A DNA stretch of 48,175 bases from Desulfobacterales bacterium (GCA_028704555.1 JAQWFD010000009.1:45500-93674), one strand, 5' to 3'; positions 17,194 through 27,991 are shown, counted from the first letter of the stretch. Notes: generated by a model from the sequence alone, not told the origin. Made by a program: numbers and translations.

Positions 17194-19290
17194 TCAGTCT
17201 GCCCGCGCCACATTGCCCAGTGAATTCAAAAGCAGCGTTATGGGGCGGTCTTCTTCACTTTTACCGGTAAAGCGGATAGGCCCCGGACGCCGGTAATCAT
17301 CTTCCTGTCCATTGGCCGCCAGCCATTTTTCCCTCAAGGCCTTTGCCACCTGAAACGAGGGAGATTCCAGATTAACGATACATTTTTCCAGCACAAGGGT
17401 TAATTTTCCTTTTCGTTCTTCCAGGTGCATCAAGGGCGCAATCGGAATGCCGACCGGTTCCCATTTAGAAAAATCCATTTCCAGATTTTTAATGGCCGCC
17501 ATCTGTCCGGTCGCGCCGTTGGCAATCAAACTGAACACGGTCTGTCCCAGATTATACGTATAAATGCAGTCAAACCGGGTGGGATCACTGCCCCGGCCGT
17601 CATATCCGTAAAAATGGGTCTGGGTTTTGAATTTGGGAACCGTTTTTTCATAAATTTTCTCTATGGACGGTGGAACGGGATCATTTGTCCCGATCACGCC
17701 TCCGCTGACCAGCGTCTGCCTGAGGGTTTTCAGCGAGATTATGGAAGACTTTCGAAGCATAAAGCCCTCACTGCTGTAATTTTCGAACATGATCGGGCCA
17801 AAATAATCCGGATGCAAGCCTTCCCGTTCAAGAGTTTTTCTGAAATATGCTTTATTGATTCCTAATCGATAGGCGCCTTCTTCCATTAACCGACTCAGAT
17901 AATCCGTCACCAGCCCCATGATGACCTTGTCGGTTTCCACCTGAGAAAACTGAAAATTGCCATGGCTGTCACGTTCGGTCAACAGCCCCTCCTGAAAAAA
18001 CTCCGGCAGGTCATTAAACAGGTCATCATCGCGGGTATGCCAGATCTTGAACGACTTATCTTCACGGGAGCGCCGGGCCATCCTTCTCAAGTATTCCCGT
18101 TTTTCATCCAGCGCCGGAAAATCCGCGTGAAAATCGGTATCATGCGTCGAATTATACTCTGCGATAATCGAATTCAACTTTATAATAAATATCTGTATTT
18201 CGTTAATAAATTCAAGAATGCCCTCTGGAAAGACAATGACACCGAAATTTTTACCCACATCGGCTCTCCGGACAATCCCGTTGCAAATCACTCTGGACAA
18301 ATGGCGCAACGTCATCCCGTAGGCAGTATAATCAAGCATCTCGGATTTTCCCAGCCGCCTGTAATCCACGTAATCCGCAAGGTCCTCTCCGATAAAAGCC
18401 ATATTGGCATGGGTCTGCAGGGCCACTTCCAGCGCCAGATGGCTGGCGGCCCTTCCCATCACTTTGCAGATGTGCCAATACTTGACATCCGAGCTGCTGT
18501 CCGTACACAGATTGCTGATTTCCTTTGCAAAAGACCTTGCAGCGGTATGGAAGCCAAACGACATGGCGCACAGGATATGCCCGTTGGCATCTTTCACCTG
18601 AATATCTCCATCGATGGTTTTGGGAACCCCGATGACCTGCACCCCGTCCTTCAGCATTTCCTGCGCCAGAAATGCCGCATTGGTATTGGAATCATCGCCT
18701 CCGATAATAACCAGCGCATCCAGACCCAGCTGTTTGCATGTTTCTCTGGACATGGCCATTTTCTTTTCCGTGTCAATTTTGGCACGGCCGGTTCTAATCA
18801 TTCCAAACCCGCCCAGATTCCGGTATTGATTTACAAGATCTTCCGTTATTTCAACGACTTCATTTTCAACGATCCCATCCGGCCCCATCAGAAATCCGAC
18901 TATCCGGGTCTCCGGATTGGCGCGTTTGGCCGCATCGAACAGCCCGGCGATAACATTATGGCCCCCCGGCGCGGGCCCGCCGGAAAAAACGATGCCTATT
19001 TTCCGCTTTCGCCCGTACATCTCCTCAAACGCATTTTCGCCGCTTTCACGCCCGATGATCTGCTGGACTTTATTATCGATAATACCGGGCAGCTTCTTTT
19101 TGGCTTCCATATCGATATCAAAGCGATACCGGTCATCGTCCCTTAATGCAGTAAAAGGGTTTGCAAACACATTACATCTCGGTGGCTTATATTTTCTCCG
19201 TTCGATCAGCTCACTGTTTACATTACTGGTTACTTTCCGAACTTCAGGATGATTCAATATCTCTTCGATGGTTAACGTATCATACGGCAT
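17194..19290 (-). CDS. pfp: Pyrophosphate-dependent phosphofructokinase (long form)
   Basis: A 698-residue cytosolic enzyme interconverting fructose 6-phosphate and fructose 1,6-bisphosphate with pyrophosphate as phosphoryl donor. The nucleotide-site region reads SGGPAPGG (103-110), then GGDDSN (197-202), where the second Asp is the residue that marks PPi use over ATP, then PKTIDGD (223-229) with the catalytic Asp. The length matches the long plant/spirochaete-like PPi-PFK group and not the 320-residue bacterial ATP-PFK. ATG at 19290 is preceded by GGAGG at six bases; the TTG at 19305 overlaps that site and is rejected. PPi-PFK is reversible and common in anaerobes, where it saves ATP. The gene converges on the haem cluster. 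Confidence 0.93.
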   Translation of the reverse strand: MPYDTLTIEEILNHPEVRKVTSNVNSELIERRKYKPPRCNVFANPFTALRDDDRYRFDIDMEAKKKLPGIIDNKVQQIIGRESGENAFEEMYGRKRKIGIVFSGGPAPGGHNVIAGLFDAAKRANPETRIVGFLMGPDGIVENEVVEITEDLVNQYRNLGGFGMIRTGRAKIDTEKKMAMSRETCKQLGLDALVIIGGDDSNTNAAFLAQEMLKDGVQVIGVPKTIDGDIQVKDANGHILCAMSFGFHTAARSFAKEISNLCTDSSSDVKYWHICKVMGRAASHLALEVALQTHANMAFIGEDLADYVDYRRLGKSEMLDYTAYGMTLRHLSRVICNGIVRRADVGKNFGVIVFPEGILEFINEIQIFIIKLNSIIAEYNSTHDTDFHADFPALDEKREYLRRMARRSREDKSFKIWHTRDDDLFNDLPEFFQEGLLTERDSHGNFQFSQVETDKVIMGLVTDYLSRLMEEGAYRLGINKAYFRKTLEREGLHPDYFGPIMFENYSSEGFMLRKSSIISLKTLRQTLVSGGVIGTNDPVPPSIEKIYEKTVPKFKTQTHFYGYDGRGSDPTRFDCIYTYNLGQTVFSLIANGATGQMAAIKNLEMDFSKWEPVGIPIAPLMHLEERKGKLTLVLEKCIVNLESPSFQVAKALREKWLAANGQEDDYRRPGPIRFTGKSEEDRPITLLLNSLGNVARAD

Positions 19291-19523
19291 CAGTGCCCTC
19301 CGCAAATTTCAACAAGTTGTGGTCCCCAAACGAGCCTCCCCATATATCCTATATTCAGGCATTCGAAAATTTTAATCAACGCATTACAGAACACAGATTG
19401 AGAATTAAAATTTAAGTACAGGGTACGTGGGAAAATCGACAGAATTCGTTCAGACACAGGTAAGGTAGTGTGCCCATCCGGTGAAGACCCAATTTATGGA
19501 TGGACACAGTCTCATGAAAGGCA

Positions 19524-21161
19524 TCAGGCCATTACCACATTATTCCGACCCTTCTTTTTCGCTTCATACATCGCCAGATCCAGTCGCTGGAACACAACAT
19601 TCTGATCTTTATCATCGGGTCTGATTGTGGTCCCTCCCACGCTGATTGTAATCTTTACAATATCAGATTTATGTATAAACTCAGTTCGTTCTACTACGCT
19701 ACGTATTTTTTCTGCAACTTCCCCCGCCGCCTTTTCATCCGTTACAGGCAAAATCACAATAAACTCTTCCCCCCCGAAGCGAGCCATGTAATCACTTTCC
19801 CTGATCACCTTCTGAACCCGATTGACAATCTCTTTCAGACATTTATCACCCACCGCATGCCCGTAAGCGTCATTAACCTGTTTAAAAAAATCCACATCAA
19901 ACAACAGCAGAGAAAAAATCTGTTTATAACGCAGATATCGCTGAAATTCCGCTTTCATTTGACGATCATATGCCCGTCGATTATAAATCCCGGTCAACGG
20001 ATCCAGCATGGCTTCCTTTTCAAGCGTTATGACATGTTGCCGGCTTTCGTCAATTTTAAGTTTCATTTGATCGACAGTCTTCCGAAGAAGTGCAATCTGT
20101 TTGTCTGCCTCCGTTTTTCGGTTCGTATTTTCATCATGCTTTTTTTCGATGATCTGCTTGATCGTCGAAAGCCTTGCAAACATGGTTTGTTTCAGTTCCG
20201 TCAGCGTCTTGCTGAAATGCACCTTGCTATTCAGCTCATCGATCTGCTGCTTAAGCACAACATTGAACTCGCTCTCGAAGGCATACGCGTCGCTGGCAAC
20301 CAGCGCCGATTCGATAACATGGTTTTCCATCTCGACAAACCGCTCCCCGATCTCACGGATAAACGCCGATGCCTGCTGCCTTTCATTATATAATGTCAGG
20401 ATATGCTGGTGCAGAATGAAAATAAAACTGTGCTTCGCCGAGATGTAATCTTCAACGTTTATCATTCGCTTGATCTGGTTTTCAACTGAAAAAATCTTCG
20501 ATAAATCTTCCTGGAAACAGGTTAACCGAATTTCATCGACCATATTCTGAAAATCGCCTCTGAGGCGTTCCAGCAGTTGGGCTTCGATCGTGTATCGATC
20601 TTTTTCGCCCCTGAACGGGTTCAGTCTGCCCTTGAAAAAGGCAAACGGTTTTATTGCGGCGGCAGGCTTTTTCGCTTTATCCGGCGGCTCTTTGATCATT
20701 TGATTTTTCAGCTGGTTAAACGCGGCTTCCACTTGATCAAGACCGGATTTGTCTCTGAGACGATTTTTAAACTCGACCAGTGCTTTCAAATCCGAAGATT
20801 CTTCTTTACCGCAAAACAGATCGATCAGGCCGGTCAGAACGCTTTTATAAAAGCTGTCGGCTGCCTCGGCATAATGGTCGGACTCATTCAGCTGCTTGAT
20901 CAGACGCTCTTTTTGAGATACCACCATATCCATATGGGTCTGGATTCGAATTATTTCATCGGCATTGTCCAATGTACCGGAGCCGGTGGCAGTTTGCTGA
21001 CAGGATTCACTGATCAGGTCCTGAATATTATGGCGCCATAATGAGTTGGAATACAGTGCCTCAGGGGTCAGTTGCTTTCCCTGTCCAGCCAGTTCGATCA
21101 ATAGTGCTACCGTATTTTTTGAAAACTGTTTAATGATAATATCCAGACTCCGAGTTTTCAT
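19524..21161 (-). CDS. Diguanylate cyclase with long helical N-terminal region
   Basis: A 545-residue cytosolic protein that should make cyclic di-GMP from GTP. The C-terminal GGDEF domain (about 380-545) has an intact active site GGEEF (463-467) and an intact inhibitory I-site RESD (454-457) five residues before it, so product inhibition is expected. The first 370 residues contain no transmembrane segment and no recognisable sensor domain. They are charged and largely helical, ending in a probable coiled coil (about 320-380) that would hold the dimer. ATG at 21161 is preferred over an upstream start at 21233 because MKTRSLDII looks like a true N-terminus and has AGGA about eleven bases upstream. 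The input signal is unknown. Confidence 0.9.
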   Translation of the reverse strand: MKTRSLDIIIKQFSKNTVALLIELAGQGKQLTPEALYSNSLWRHNIQDLISESCQQTATGSGTLDNADEIIRIQTHMDMVVSQKERLIKQLNESDHYAEAADSFYKSVLTGLIDLFCGKEESSDLKALVEFKNRLRDKSGLDQVEAAFNQLKNQMIKEPPDKAKKPAAAIKPFAFFKGRLNPFRGEKDRYTIEAQLLERLRGDFQNMVDEIRLTCFQEDLSKIFSVENQIKRMINVEDYISAKHSFIFILHQHILTLYNERQQASAFIREIGERFVEMENHVIESALVASDAYAFESEFNVVLKQQIDELNSKVHFSKTLTELKQTMFARLSTIKQIIEKKHDENTNRKTEADKQIALLRKTVDQMKLKIDESRQHVITLEKEAMLDPLTGIYNRRAYDRQMKAEFQRYLRYKQIFSLLLFDVDFFKQVNDAYGHAVGDKCLKEIVNRVQKVIRESDYMARFGGEEFIVILPVTDEKAAGEVAEKIRSVVERTEFIHKSDIVKITISVGGTTIRPDDKDQNVVFQRLDLAMYEAKKKGRNNVVMA

Positions 21162-21617
21162 AAAGTAATCTGTCCTGATGGGGGTAAAGACTGACAGTCC
21201 CGCCTCGGCATCGACTTGACGACAGGCCGTCAAACATTATAGCATTTAATCAAACCGGTTTACAGTTAGTTACCCATCCACTGGTTTTTTATACGCTTAT
21301 ATAAATATCACTATACCGCTATGTCAAGATGATTTCCTGAATTTCGATAACTATTGACGATTTAGCCCCGATCTTTTACCCTGCGTCGCCTTCAGCGGGC
21401 GTGATTACCTACAGGCCCCCGGCTGCCATTGCTTCCCCGATCTTGAAAACTGTTGTTGACATATCCGGTTGAAACGAACATATCTTAACTTATTCCATTC
21501 ATTTTTTTACAAACAAATAGCCGATAAATTTTGTTTCAATCAGGCGCCGGACCTTTTAATCGTAACACCATACAATTTTATAAGCCGGCGCCAAACCATC
21601 CGGCTCCATGTTTTATC
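21162..21617. other. Intergenic region between divergent diguanylate cyclase and ABC importer genes
   Basis: No gene is supported. Near the importer there is a perfect 8-base inverted repeat, GGCGCCGG (21543-21550) with CCGGCGCC (21585-21592), separated by 34 bases. A TTGACA at 21456-21461 has only a weak partner (TATCTT at 21481). The segment 21360-21445 is GC-rich between AT-rich flanks and could be a remnant of something inserted, but I recognise nothing in it. Confidence 0.4.
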
Positions 21618-21659
21618 TTGACAAAATACGGTCTATAATAGTAGTTCGAAGTGTTCGAA
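21618..21659 (+). promoter_or_regulatory. Promoter-like region of the amino-acid ABC operon with TTCGAA pair
   Basis: TTGACA at 21618-21623 and a consensus TATAAT at 21634-21639 are only 10 bases apart, too close for an ordinary sigma-70 pair, so the TATAAT may work with another -35 or an activator. Directly downstream, TTCGAA occurs twice, three bases apart (21645-21650 and 21654-21659), forming a small palindromic site that could be an operator. Confidence 0.45.
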
Positions 21660-21684
21660 TAACCCGTAAACAAAGGAGGTCGAT

Positions 21685-22449
21685 ATGAAAACATTCAAAA
21701 TTGCAACTGGTTTATTTGTTATGATCTGTTGTCTGGCAGCTCCATTCAGTGTTGGACCCGCATTATCCGATTCCGTGCCTATCACGGTCACTGCGGCCAC
21801 CGACGCAACCTGGCCACCGATGGAAATGGTTGATCAAAACAAAAACATTGTTGGATTTGCCATCGACTATTTCACCGCTGCCGCCAGGGAAGCAGGATTC
21901 AACATAGAGTTCAAAAACACCGCCTGGGATGGAATCTTTGCAGGAGTCGCCACCGGAAAATACGATGCCGTTATCTCGTCAGTCACGATTACCGACGAAC
22001 GGAAAAAAACGATGGATTTCTCAGAGCCATACCTGAATGCCGGGCAGATTATTGTAGTCCCCAAAACCACCACACAGGTAGAAACGCTGGCGGATTTAAA
22101 AGGGAATAACGTTGGCGCGCAGATTGGCACCACCGGCGCATTTGAAATCAAAAAAGTCGACGGTGTAACCCTGAAAAGCTATGATGAGGTCGGACTGGCA
22201 TTTGAAGACATGGCGGCAGGACGGATCAGCGGTGTTGTATGTGATACCCCGGTAGCCGCAAATTACGCCCTTCAGAAAGACGAGTACAGGGATAAATTTA
22301 AAATTGTCGGCAAACCGTTTACTGATGAATATTACGGCGTAGCGATCAAAAAGGGCAACCAGAAAATAGTAGACCTGTTTAACAAAGGCATTCGTGAGAT
22401 TAAAGCAAAGGGCATTGATAAACAAATAGAAGAAAAATGGCTCAGATAA
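21685..22449 (+). CDS. Polar amino-acid ABC transporter, periplasmic binding protein
   Basis: A 254-residue exported protein that captures an amino acid for the import system encoded downstream. An N-terminal signal peptide (about 1-28, Lys-rich start then a hydrophobic stretch to SVGPALSDS) is followed by a family-3 solute-binding domain: ATDATWPPMEMVD, then AWDGIFAGVATGKYDAVIS and DFSEPYLNAGQIIVV, typical of GlnH/ArtJ/HisJ-like proteins. AGGAGG at 21676-21681 precedes the ATG. The stop overlaps the permease start by 13 bases, so translation is likely coupled. Substrate (Gln, Arg, His or similar) cannot be decided from the motifs seen. Confidence 0.92.
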   Translation: MKTFKIATGLFVMICCLAAPFSVGPALSDSVPITVTAATDATWPPMEMVDQNKNIVGFAIDYFTAAAREAGFNIEFKNTAWDGIFAGVATGKYDAVISSVTITDERKKTMDFSEPYLNAGQIIVVPKTTTQVETLADLKGNNVGAQIGTTGAFEIKKVDGVTLKSYDEVGLAFEDMAAGRISGVVCDTPVAANYALQKDEYRDKFKIVGKPFTDEYYGVAIKKGNQKIVDLFNKGIREIKAKGIDKQIEEKWLR

Positions 22450-23228
22450 ATCACTCCCAAAAAACCGTCATTGAAATCTCGGACGGCGGCTCTGTTCCAT
22501 CTCAAAAAGATTCGGGCCTGTTTACCGCATGGAGAATCGCTTTTTTCGGTGCCATTGGTATAATTGTCTATTTGTGCGTATTTATCCGGGATCCCTATCT
22601 GGAGATATTACAATTTTTGCCGGATGGGATCCTGGTCACCTTTATGGTGACAATAGAATCAATTGTTCTTTCACTGATCATCGGGCTTTTTACCGGTCTT
22701 GGCAGAATTTCCTCAAACAGATTCATCAATGGAATCGCCTCGCTGTATGTAGAAATTATCCGTGGGATCCCGCTGCTGGTGCAGCTGTTTTACATCTACT
22801 TTGCGCTTGGACGAATCGTCAATGTGCCGGCGCTTGCCAGTGCGGTCATTGCGATGTCCGTATGCTACGGCGCTTATATGGGAGAGATATTTCGGGCCGG
22901 TATTGAAGCCGTCCCCAAAGGGCAGCGGGAAGCGGCTCAATCTCTCGGAATGACCTCTTCACAAACCATGTTCCATGTCATTTTACCCCAGGCGTTCAAA
23001 ACGATTCTTCCACCCATCGGAAACGAATTTGTTGCGCTTCTCAAGGATTCATCCCTGGTTTCGATTCTTGCCGTATCGGATTTATTGCGAAGAGGACGTG
23101 AATTCGCCTCCGAGTCCTTCACTTATTTTGAGACCTATACCATGGTGGCCTTGATGTATCTCATCATTACCCTGTTTTTTTCAAAGCTTATCAGTATCAT
23201 GGAGGATCGGATCAATGCCGGGAAATAG
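22437..23228 (+). CDS. Polar amino-acid ABC transporter, permease
   Basis: A 263-residue inner-membrane permease with about five transmembrane segments. The N-terminal 30 residues are polar, then hydrophobic segments begin at [17 protein letters not shown]. The conserved region [19 protein letters not shown] and the EAA loop ([17 protein letters not shown]) are diagnostic of the His/Glu/Gln/Arg permease family and contact the ATPase. It overlaps the binding-protein gene (13 bases) and the ATPase gene (14 bases). A single permease gene implies a homodimeric channel, as in Gln-type systems. Confidence 0.93.
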   Translation: MAQINHSQKTVIEISDGGSVPSQKDSGLFTAWRIAFFGAIGIIVYLCVFIRDPYLEILQFLPDGILVTFMVTIESIVLSLIIGLFTGLGRISSNRFINGIASLYVEIIRGIPLLVQLFYIYFALGRIVNVPALASAVIAMSVCYGAYMGEIFRAGIEAVPKGQREAAQSLGMTSSQTMFHVILPQAFKTILPPIGNEFVALLKDSSLVSILAVSDLLRRGREFASESFTYFETYTMVALMYLIITLFFSKLISIMEDRINAGK

Positions 23229-23958
23229 TGAGATCATGGTTGAAATAAAAAATATCGTAAAATATTTCGGCCCGCTCAAAGCGCTGGACGATGTCTGCCT
23301 GAATGTGCTCGACGGCAAAAAAGTAGTGATTATCGGACCCAGCGGATCCGGGAAAAGCACCCTGCTGCGATCTATCAATCAGCTCGAAACCATCGATTCA
23401 GGAAAAATCATCGTCGATGGAATCGATATTTACGCGCCTGGAACCAACATCAGCAAGGTTCGGGAAGAAGTCGGGATGGTATTCCAGTCCTTCAATCTGT
23501 TCCCCCATAAATCCGTTCTGGATAACCTGACATTGGCTCAGAGAGTTGTCCGGAAACGTTCCAAAGAAGAATCCGTTAAAAAAGCCATGAGCCTTCTGAA
23601 AAAGGTCGGATTGGAGGAAAAAGCCCACGCCTTTCCCAATAAGCTTTCCGGTGGTCAGCGGCAGCGGGTTGCCATTGCCAGAGCCCTGGCAATGGATCCA
23701 AAAATCATGTTATTTGACGAACCCACCTCCGCCCTGGATCCTGAAATGATAGGAGAAGTGCTGGATGTAATGAAGGACCTGGCCAAAGAGGGAATGACCA
23801 TGGTCGTTGTAACTCATGAAATGGGCTTTGCACGGGAAGTGGCAGACACGGTCATATTCATGGATCACGGCGCGATTGTGGAAGAAGGAACCCCCGAGCA
23901 TTTTTTCACAACCCCTGTACATGATCGGACGAAATTATTTCTAAGTCAGATTCTGTAA
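23215..23958 (+). CDS. Polar amino-acid ABC transporter, ATPase
   Basis: A 247-residue cytosolic ATPase that powers the importer. Walker [11 protein letters not shown]-loop [10 protein letters not shown], signature [15 protein letters not shown], Walker [13 protein letters not shown] and switch His (VVVTHEMGF) are all intact, and the sequence is closest in style to GlnQ/HisP. ATG at 23215 is preceded by GGAGG at 23201-23205 inside the permease gene. An internal ATG at [12 protein letters not shown] is another possible start. Confidence 0.95.
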   Translation: MPGNSEIMVEIKNIVKYFGPLKALDDVCLNVLDGKKVVIIGPSGSGKSTLLRSINQLETIDSGKIIVDGIDIYAPGTNISKVREEVGMVFQSFNLFPHKSVLDNLTLAQRVVRKRSKEESVKKAMSLLKKVGLEEKAHAFPNKLSGGQRQRVAIARALAMDPKIMLFDEPTSALDPEMIGEVLDVMKDLAKEGMTMVVVTHEMGFAREVADTVIFMDHGAIVEEGTPEHFFTTPVHDRTKLFLSQIL

Positions 23959-24276
23959 AACACCCGCCAGGACCGGGAAGTGACCAGGATGACAGTCAGC
24001 TCGGACGGCGCAGGAGCTGTCAAAAAACCGCACGGCCTCCCGGATAAACCGTTTCAGGTTTAAAACACGGTTTATCTATACGCCTGCTGTCACTGAACCC
24101 CCCTGAATTCTTTTCCCTTTTTCCCGTTGTTTTTGGGTCTTTCCGTCACGCTCTACCACATGTTGTATCCAGAGCAACCCTTCGCAGAGCTTATGGTGTT
24201 TTTTGCTTTACAATCAATGTGTTATCTGATACGGGGTTACAAAAATTTTTGATATTATCACGGCTGCGGACCATTC
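23959..24276. other. Intergenic region between ABC operon and smc
   Basis: No gene is supported. GATAAACCGT (24043-24052) and ACGGTTTATC (24067-24076) form a perfect 10-base inverted repeat with a 14-base loop. No T-run follows, so it is either a factor-dependent end or a structural site. No convincing smc promoter was found. Confidence 0.45.
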
Positions 24277-27200
24277 ATGAAAATCAAAAAACTGGAAATC
24301 ACCGGATTCAAATCCTTTCTGGATAAAACCTGCATTGAATTTTCGCCGGGTATTTCAGCCATTGTGGGGCCAAACGGCTGTGGCAAAAGCAATATCGTCG
24401 ATGCCTTAAGATGGGCGATGGGAGAGCAGAGTGTCAAGCAGCTGCGCGGCAAAGCCATGGAAGACATCATATTTTCCGGCGCCAGCAATACCTCTCCCGT
24501 GAATATAGCTGAAGTTTCGTTAACCCTGTCCAATGATACCGGGACAGCACCTGACGAATTCAAAGACCTGACTGAAATCATGCTGACCCGCCGCCTGTTC
24601 CGATCCGGGGAAAGCGCCTATTTTATCAACAAACAGGCCACCCGTCTCAAGGATATTCATGATATTTTTCTGGGCAGCGGAATGGGATCAAAATCCTATG
24701 CCGTCATTCAACAGGGCAATATCGGTGCAATCACAGACGCCGGTACCGAAGAACGCCGCATGTTCATTGAGGAGGCAGCCGGGGTAACGCGTTACAAGAA
24801 CAGGAAAAAAGAAGCCCTTCAAAAAGTCGATCTGATCAATCAGAATCTGCTGCGGGTAAAAGACATCATCTCAGAAATCGAACGTCAGATGAAAAGTCTG
24901 AAACGACAGGCCGGAAAAGCGCAGATTTATCAAACCTATAAAGACAACATCCGCAGGCTCGACGTCATTTTGGCCACTTATTATTATGACAATTATTCAA
25001 AAGAGATCGAATGCACCGATTCACTGCTCATATCTGTGAAAGACACCGATCTGGGGGATACGACCAAACTTCAGCAATTAAATACGGTGGTGGAAGATAT
25101 CAAATTAAAACTCATGCAAAAAAAGGAGCAGATATCCAAACAGCAGTCCCGCAGATTTGAACTCCAACGCAATCTTGACAGACTTGAAAATGATCTGTCT
25201 CATCTCCAGGCCGATCAGGAACGCTTTTCCAATGAAATTCTCCAGCTTGAACAGGAAAAGCAGGAACTTGAAAAAAAGGACGCAGAAATCCTGCACGAAA
25301 TCTCTCACCTGCAACACGATCTTCTTCAGAACGTTTCAGATACAAACCGGATTCGGGACTCTCTTGATCAGGAGCATCATGCATCCGGAGCGACGCAAAC
25401 CCGCCTGACGGATCTAAACCGGCAACTTGAAACGAACAAAACCGGACTGATGGATCTGATAACACAGGAAACCCGTTATAAAAATATCTGCCAGAACGCG
25501 GCGACAAACCGTGAAAATCTCAAACGGCGCCTGAAACGAATCGATGAGCAGGAGCTGGTCGGGCGAAAAAAAACGACTCAGCTTGAATCCCAGCACACCC
25601 TCATATCCGATCAGCTCGATGAACAACTTCAGAGGCTTGATGAGCTAAAAAACGCCGTCGAACAGGCGAAAACGGATCTGGAGCATGAAAAGCATGAGCT
25701 GCAGCATCAGATCAAAATGCTTCAGGCCCTGGAGCTTGAACATGGCAAGCTTAAATCCAAATACACGACGCTGAAAAAAATGGAATCCAGCCTCCAATGG
25801 TATAAAGACGGGGTCAAAGCGGTTGTCAGCGCCCCCGAACTCAGCGGAATCATCGGATTGGCAGCCGACATTTTTGAGCCGGAATCTTCCTTTGAAACGG
25901 CCATCGAGGCGGTTTTAGGCGAAAGGCTTCAGTACGTTCTGGTTGAAGACCAGCAAAACGCGGAACAGGCCCTGAACTTTTTAAAAATTCAATCCAGAGG
26001 CCGGTGCGGATTCATTCCGGCATCCTGCGCCGCACCCGGCAACAGCGATGAGGAGCTTTCCGGTGTTGAGCCGGATCAGTGTCTGATGAACCACGTGGCC
26101 ATCAGGGCTGGAGGTGAACCGATTGCCGCATTGTGGTTAAAGCATACCTTCGTGGTCGAAACGATCGAAGAGGCCCTCGATCTCAGAAACCAGTTATCAG
26201 CCCCCGTTACCGCCCCGTTTACGATTGTTACCAGAGACGGAGATGTAATATCGGATTACGGGGCCATAATCGGCGGCAGCAAAGATACGCTGAGCGGCAT
26301 TCTGATAAAAAAACAGGAAATCAGGGAACTCGAGTTCCAGCTTGATACGCTCAATCAACAACTGCTGACCAGTCGCCGGATTCTTAAAGAGCAGGAGGCA
26401 GCCCTTCGGTCAAGCGAGCAGGCCCTCCAGCAACGGCTGAGCCACAAGGCACAGGCGGATGCTCTGAAAATCGAACTGGAAAAAGACCTGTTCAAGGTTC
26501 AGGAGGAAATCAAACATGCCCGACAGCACCTTGAAGGTCTCCAACTGGAACAGGAACAGCTCCAGGGCGAGGAGGATGACCTGGATGATGAAATTCATCA
26601 ATGCAGTCAACGCGTAACTGCCCTGACGGATCGGATACAGGACACGCATCGAACGGTGACGGAACTGTCCGGTAAAATCGAATCGGTCTCATCAACGATG
26701 GCCGGCTATACTCAGAAAATCCTCGATCTGAAACTTGAACTGACCTCCCTCACTGCGAAACATGACAATATAACGTCTACCTTGAAACGCCTCCGGGAAT
26801 TTCAGGAGGACGGATCCAGCCGGCTCAAACACCTTGCCGAAGAAATCAATAACAAACGCCTGCTCATTGAGCGCTCAACACAAAAAAACGAGGAATCAGC
26901 CCACACACTGGCTGAACTGTATGATGAATTAAAAGGCCTTGAACAGGCGCTGGCCCAAAATGAAGCCGCTTTCCGGGAGATCGATACGGCATTGAGGCAA
27001 AATAACAACATCATCTCGGATCTTCAGAGCAGACGGGAAAACAGCCTTCAGAAAATCCGCGTGATCGAAATTGAACAGACACAACGGATCTTTAAACGTG
27101 ACACCCTGGTCAGTCAAATTGAAGACCGCTACCATGAGAGCTTCAAACAGTTGAAAACCCGTGTTGAGGCAACAGGTGAGAATCAACCCGTTGGCATTGA

Positions 27201-27867
27201 TGATGCCGAAAAACAGCTGGCAGAGTATAAGCGTAAAATCATGCGCATCACCGATGTAAACCTCGGTGCCATTAAAGAATATGATCAACTCAAAACCCGG
27301 TATGATTTTCTCGTTGAACAGCATGATGATCTGGTCAAGGCCATTGAGGATCTTCACAAAGTGATCAAAAAAATAAACCGGATCACTCAGCAAAAATTTA
27401 CCGAGACCCTGGATCAGATCAATGAAAAATTAGAAGAGGTATTCCCGCTGCTGTTTGGCGGCGGAACCGCCCGACTGGTGCTCACCGATCCGGACTCTCC
27501 CCTGAATTCCGGTGTAGAATTCATGATCCACCCCCCCGGAAAAAAATTAACCCGCTTAAGCCTTCTTTCCGGCGGGGAAAAAGCGCTTTCGGCCATCGCG
27601 TTTATTTTTTCGATATTTCTTATAAAGCCATCATCTTTTTGTCTTCTGGATGAAATCGATGCGCCATTGGACGAGGCAAATGTAATCAAATTCAATACCA
27701 TGCTGAAAAAAATCGGAAAGAAATCTCAAATCATCATGATCACGCATAATAAGCGAAGTATGGAATTTGCGGACATCCTGTTCGGCATTACCATGGAACA
27801 AAAAGGCATTTCCAAAATGGTTTCGGTCAATCTGGACGGCTCCACAAAACACCAGGAGGCAAGCTGA
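24277..27867 (+). CDS. smc: Chromosome condensation protein SMC
   Basis: A 1196-residue ABC-type ATPase that organises and segregates the chromosome as a homodimer with ScpA/ScpB. The N-terminal Walker A GPNGCGKSN is at 31-39, with MGEQS nearby. Two long coiled-coil arms (about 170-510 and 680-1030) flank a hinge domain (about 520-670; SAPELSGIIGLAADIFEP, then GAIIGGS). The C-terminal signature LSGGEKAL (about 1095) and Walker B LLDEIDAPLDEAN (about 1122-1134) complete the head. The full length and all head motifs are intact. ftsY follows after 124 bases on the same strand. scpA and scpB are not in the window. Confidence 0.97.
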   Translation: MKIKKLEITGFKSFLDKTCIEFSPGISAIVGPNGCGKSNIVDALRWAMGEQSVKQLRGKAMEDIIFSGASNTSPVNIAEVSLTLSNDTGTAPDEFKDLTEIMLTRRLFRSGESAYFINKQATRLKDIHDIFLGSGMGSKSYAVIQQGNIGAITDAGTEERRMFIEEAAGVTRYKNRKKEALQKVDLINQNLLRVKDIISEIERQMKSLKRQAGKAQIYQTYKDNIRRLDVILATYYYDNYSKEIECTDSLLISVKDTDLGDTTKLQQLNTVVEDIKLKLMQKKEQISKQQSRRFELQRNLDRLENDLSHLQADQERFSNEILQLEQEKQELEKKDAEILHEISHLQHDLLQNVSDTNRIRDSLDQEHHASGATQTRLTDLNRQLETNKTGLMDLITQETRYKNICQNAATNRENLKRRLKRIDEQELVGRKKTTQLESQHTLISDQLDEQLQRLDELKNAVEQAKTDLEHEKHELQHQIKMLQALELEHGKLKSKYTTLKKMESSLQWYKDGVKAVVSAPELSGIIGLAADIFEPESSFETAIEAVLGERLQYVLVEDQQNAEQALNFLKIQSRGRCGFIPASCAAPGNSDEELSGVEPDQCLMNHVAIRAGGEPIAALWLKHTFVVETIEEALDLRNQLSAPVTAPFTIVTRDGDVISDYGAIIGGSKDTLSGILIKKQEIRELEFQLDTLNQQLLTSRRILKEQEAALRSSEQALQQRLSHKAQADALKIELEKDLFKVQEEIKHARQHLEGLQLEQEQLQGEEDDLDDEIHQCSQRVTALTDRIQDTHRTVTELSGKIESVSSTMAGYTQKILDLKLELTSLTAKHDNITSTLKRLREFQEDGSSRLKHLAEEINNKRLLIERSTQKNEESAHTLAELYDELKGLEQALAQNEAAFREIDTALRQNNNIISDLQSRRENSLQKIRVIEIEQTQRIFKRDTLVSQIEDRYHESFKQLKTRVEATGENQPVGIDDAEKQLAEYKRKIMRITDVNLGAIKEYDQLKTRYDFLVEQHDDLVKAIEDLHKVIKKINRITQQKFTETLDQINEKLEEVFPLLFGGGTARLVLTDPDSPLNSGVEFMIHPPGKKLTRLSLLSGGEKALSAIAFIFSIFLIKPSSFCLLDEIDAPLDEANVIKFNTMLKKIGKKSQIIMITHNKRSMEFADILFGITMEQKGISKMVSVNLDGSTKHQEAS

Positions 27868-27991
27868 AGACAATCGGCAGCAAAAACCTGGAAAGTTCAT
27901 TCCGTTTAGGCTATCCTTCGAACGATAAACTGCGGCACCGGCGGCTCAACATAGAACGAGCAGACACCCCTCTTCAGTGAAAGGATTTCAT

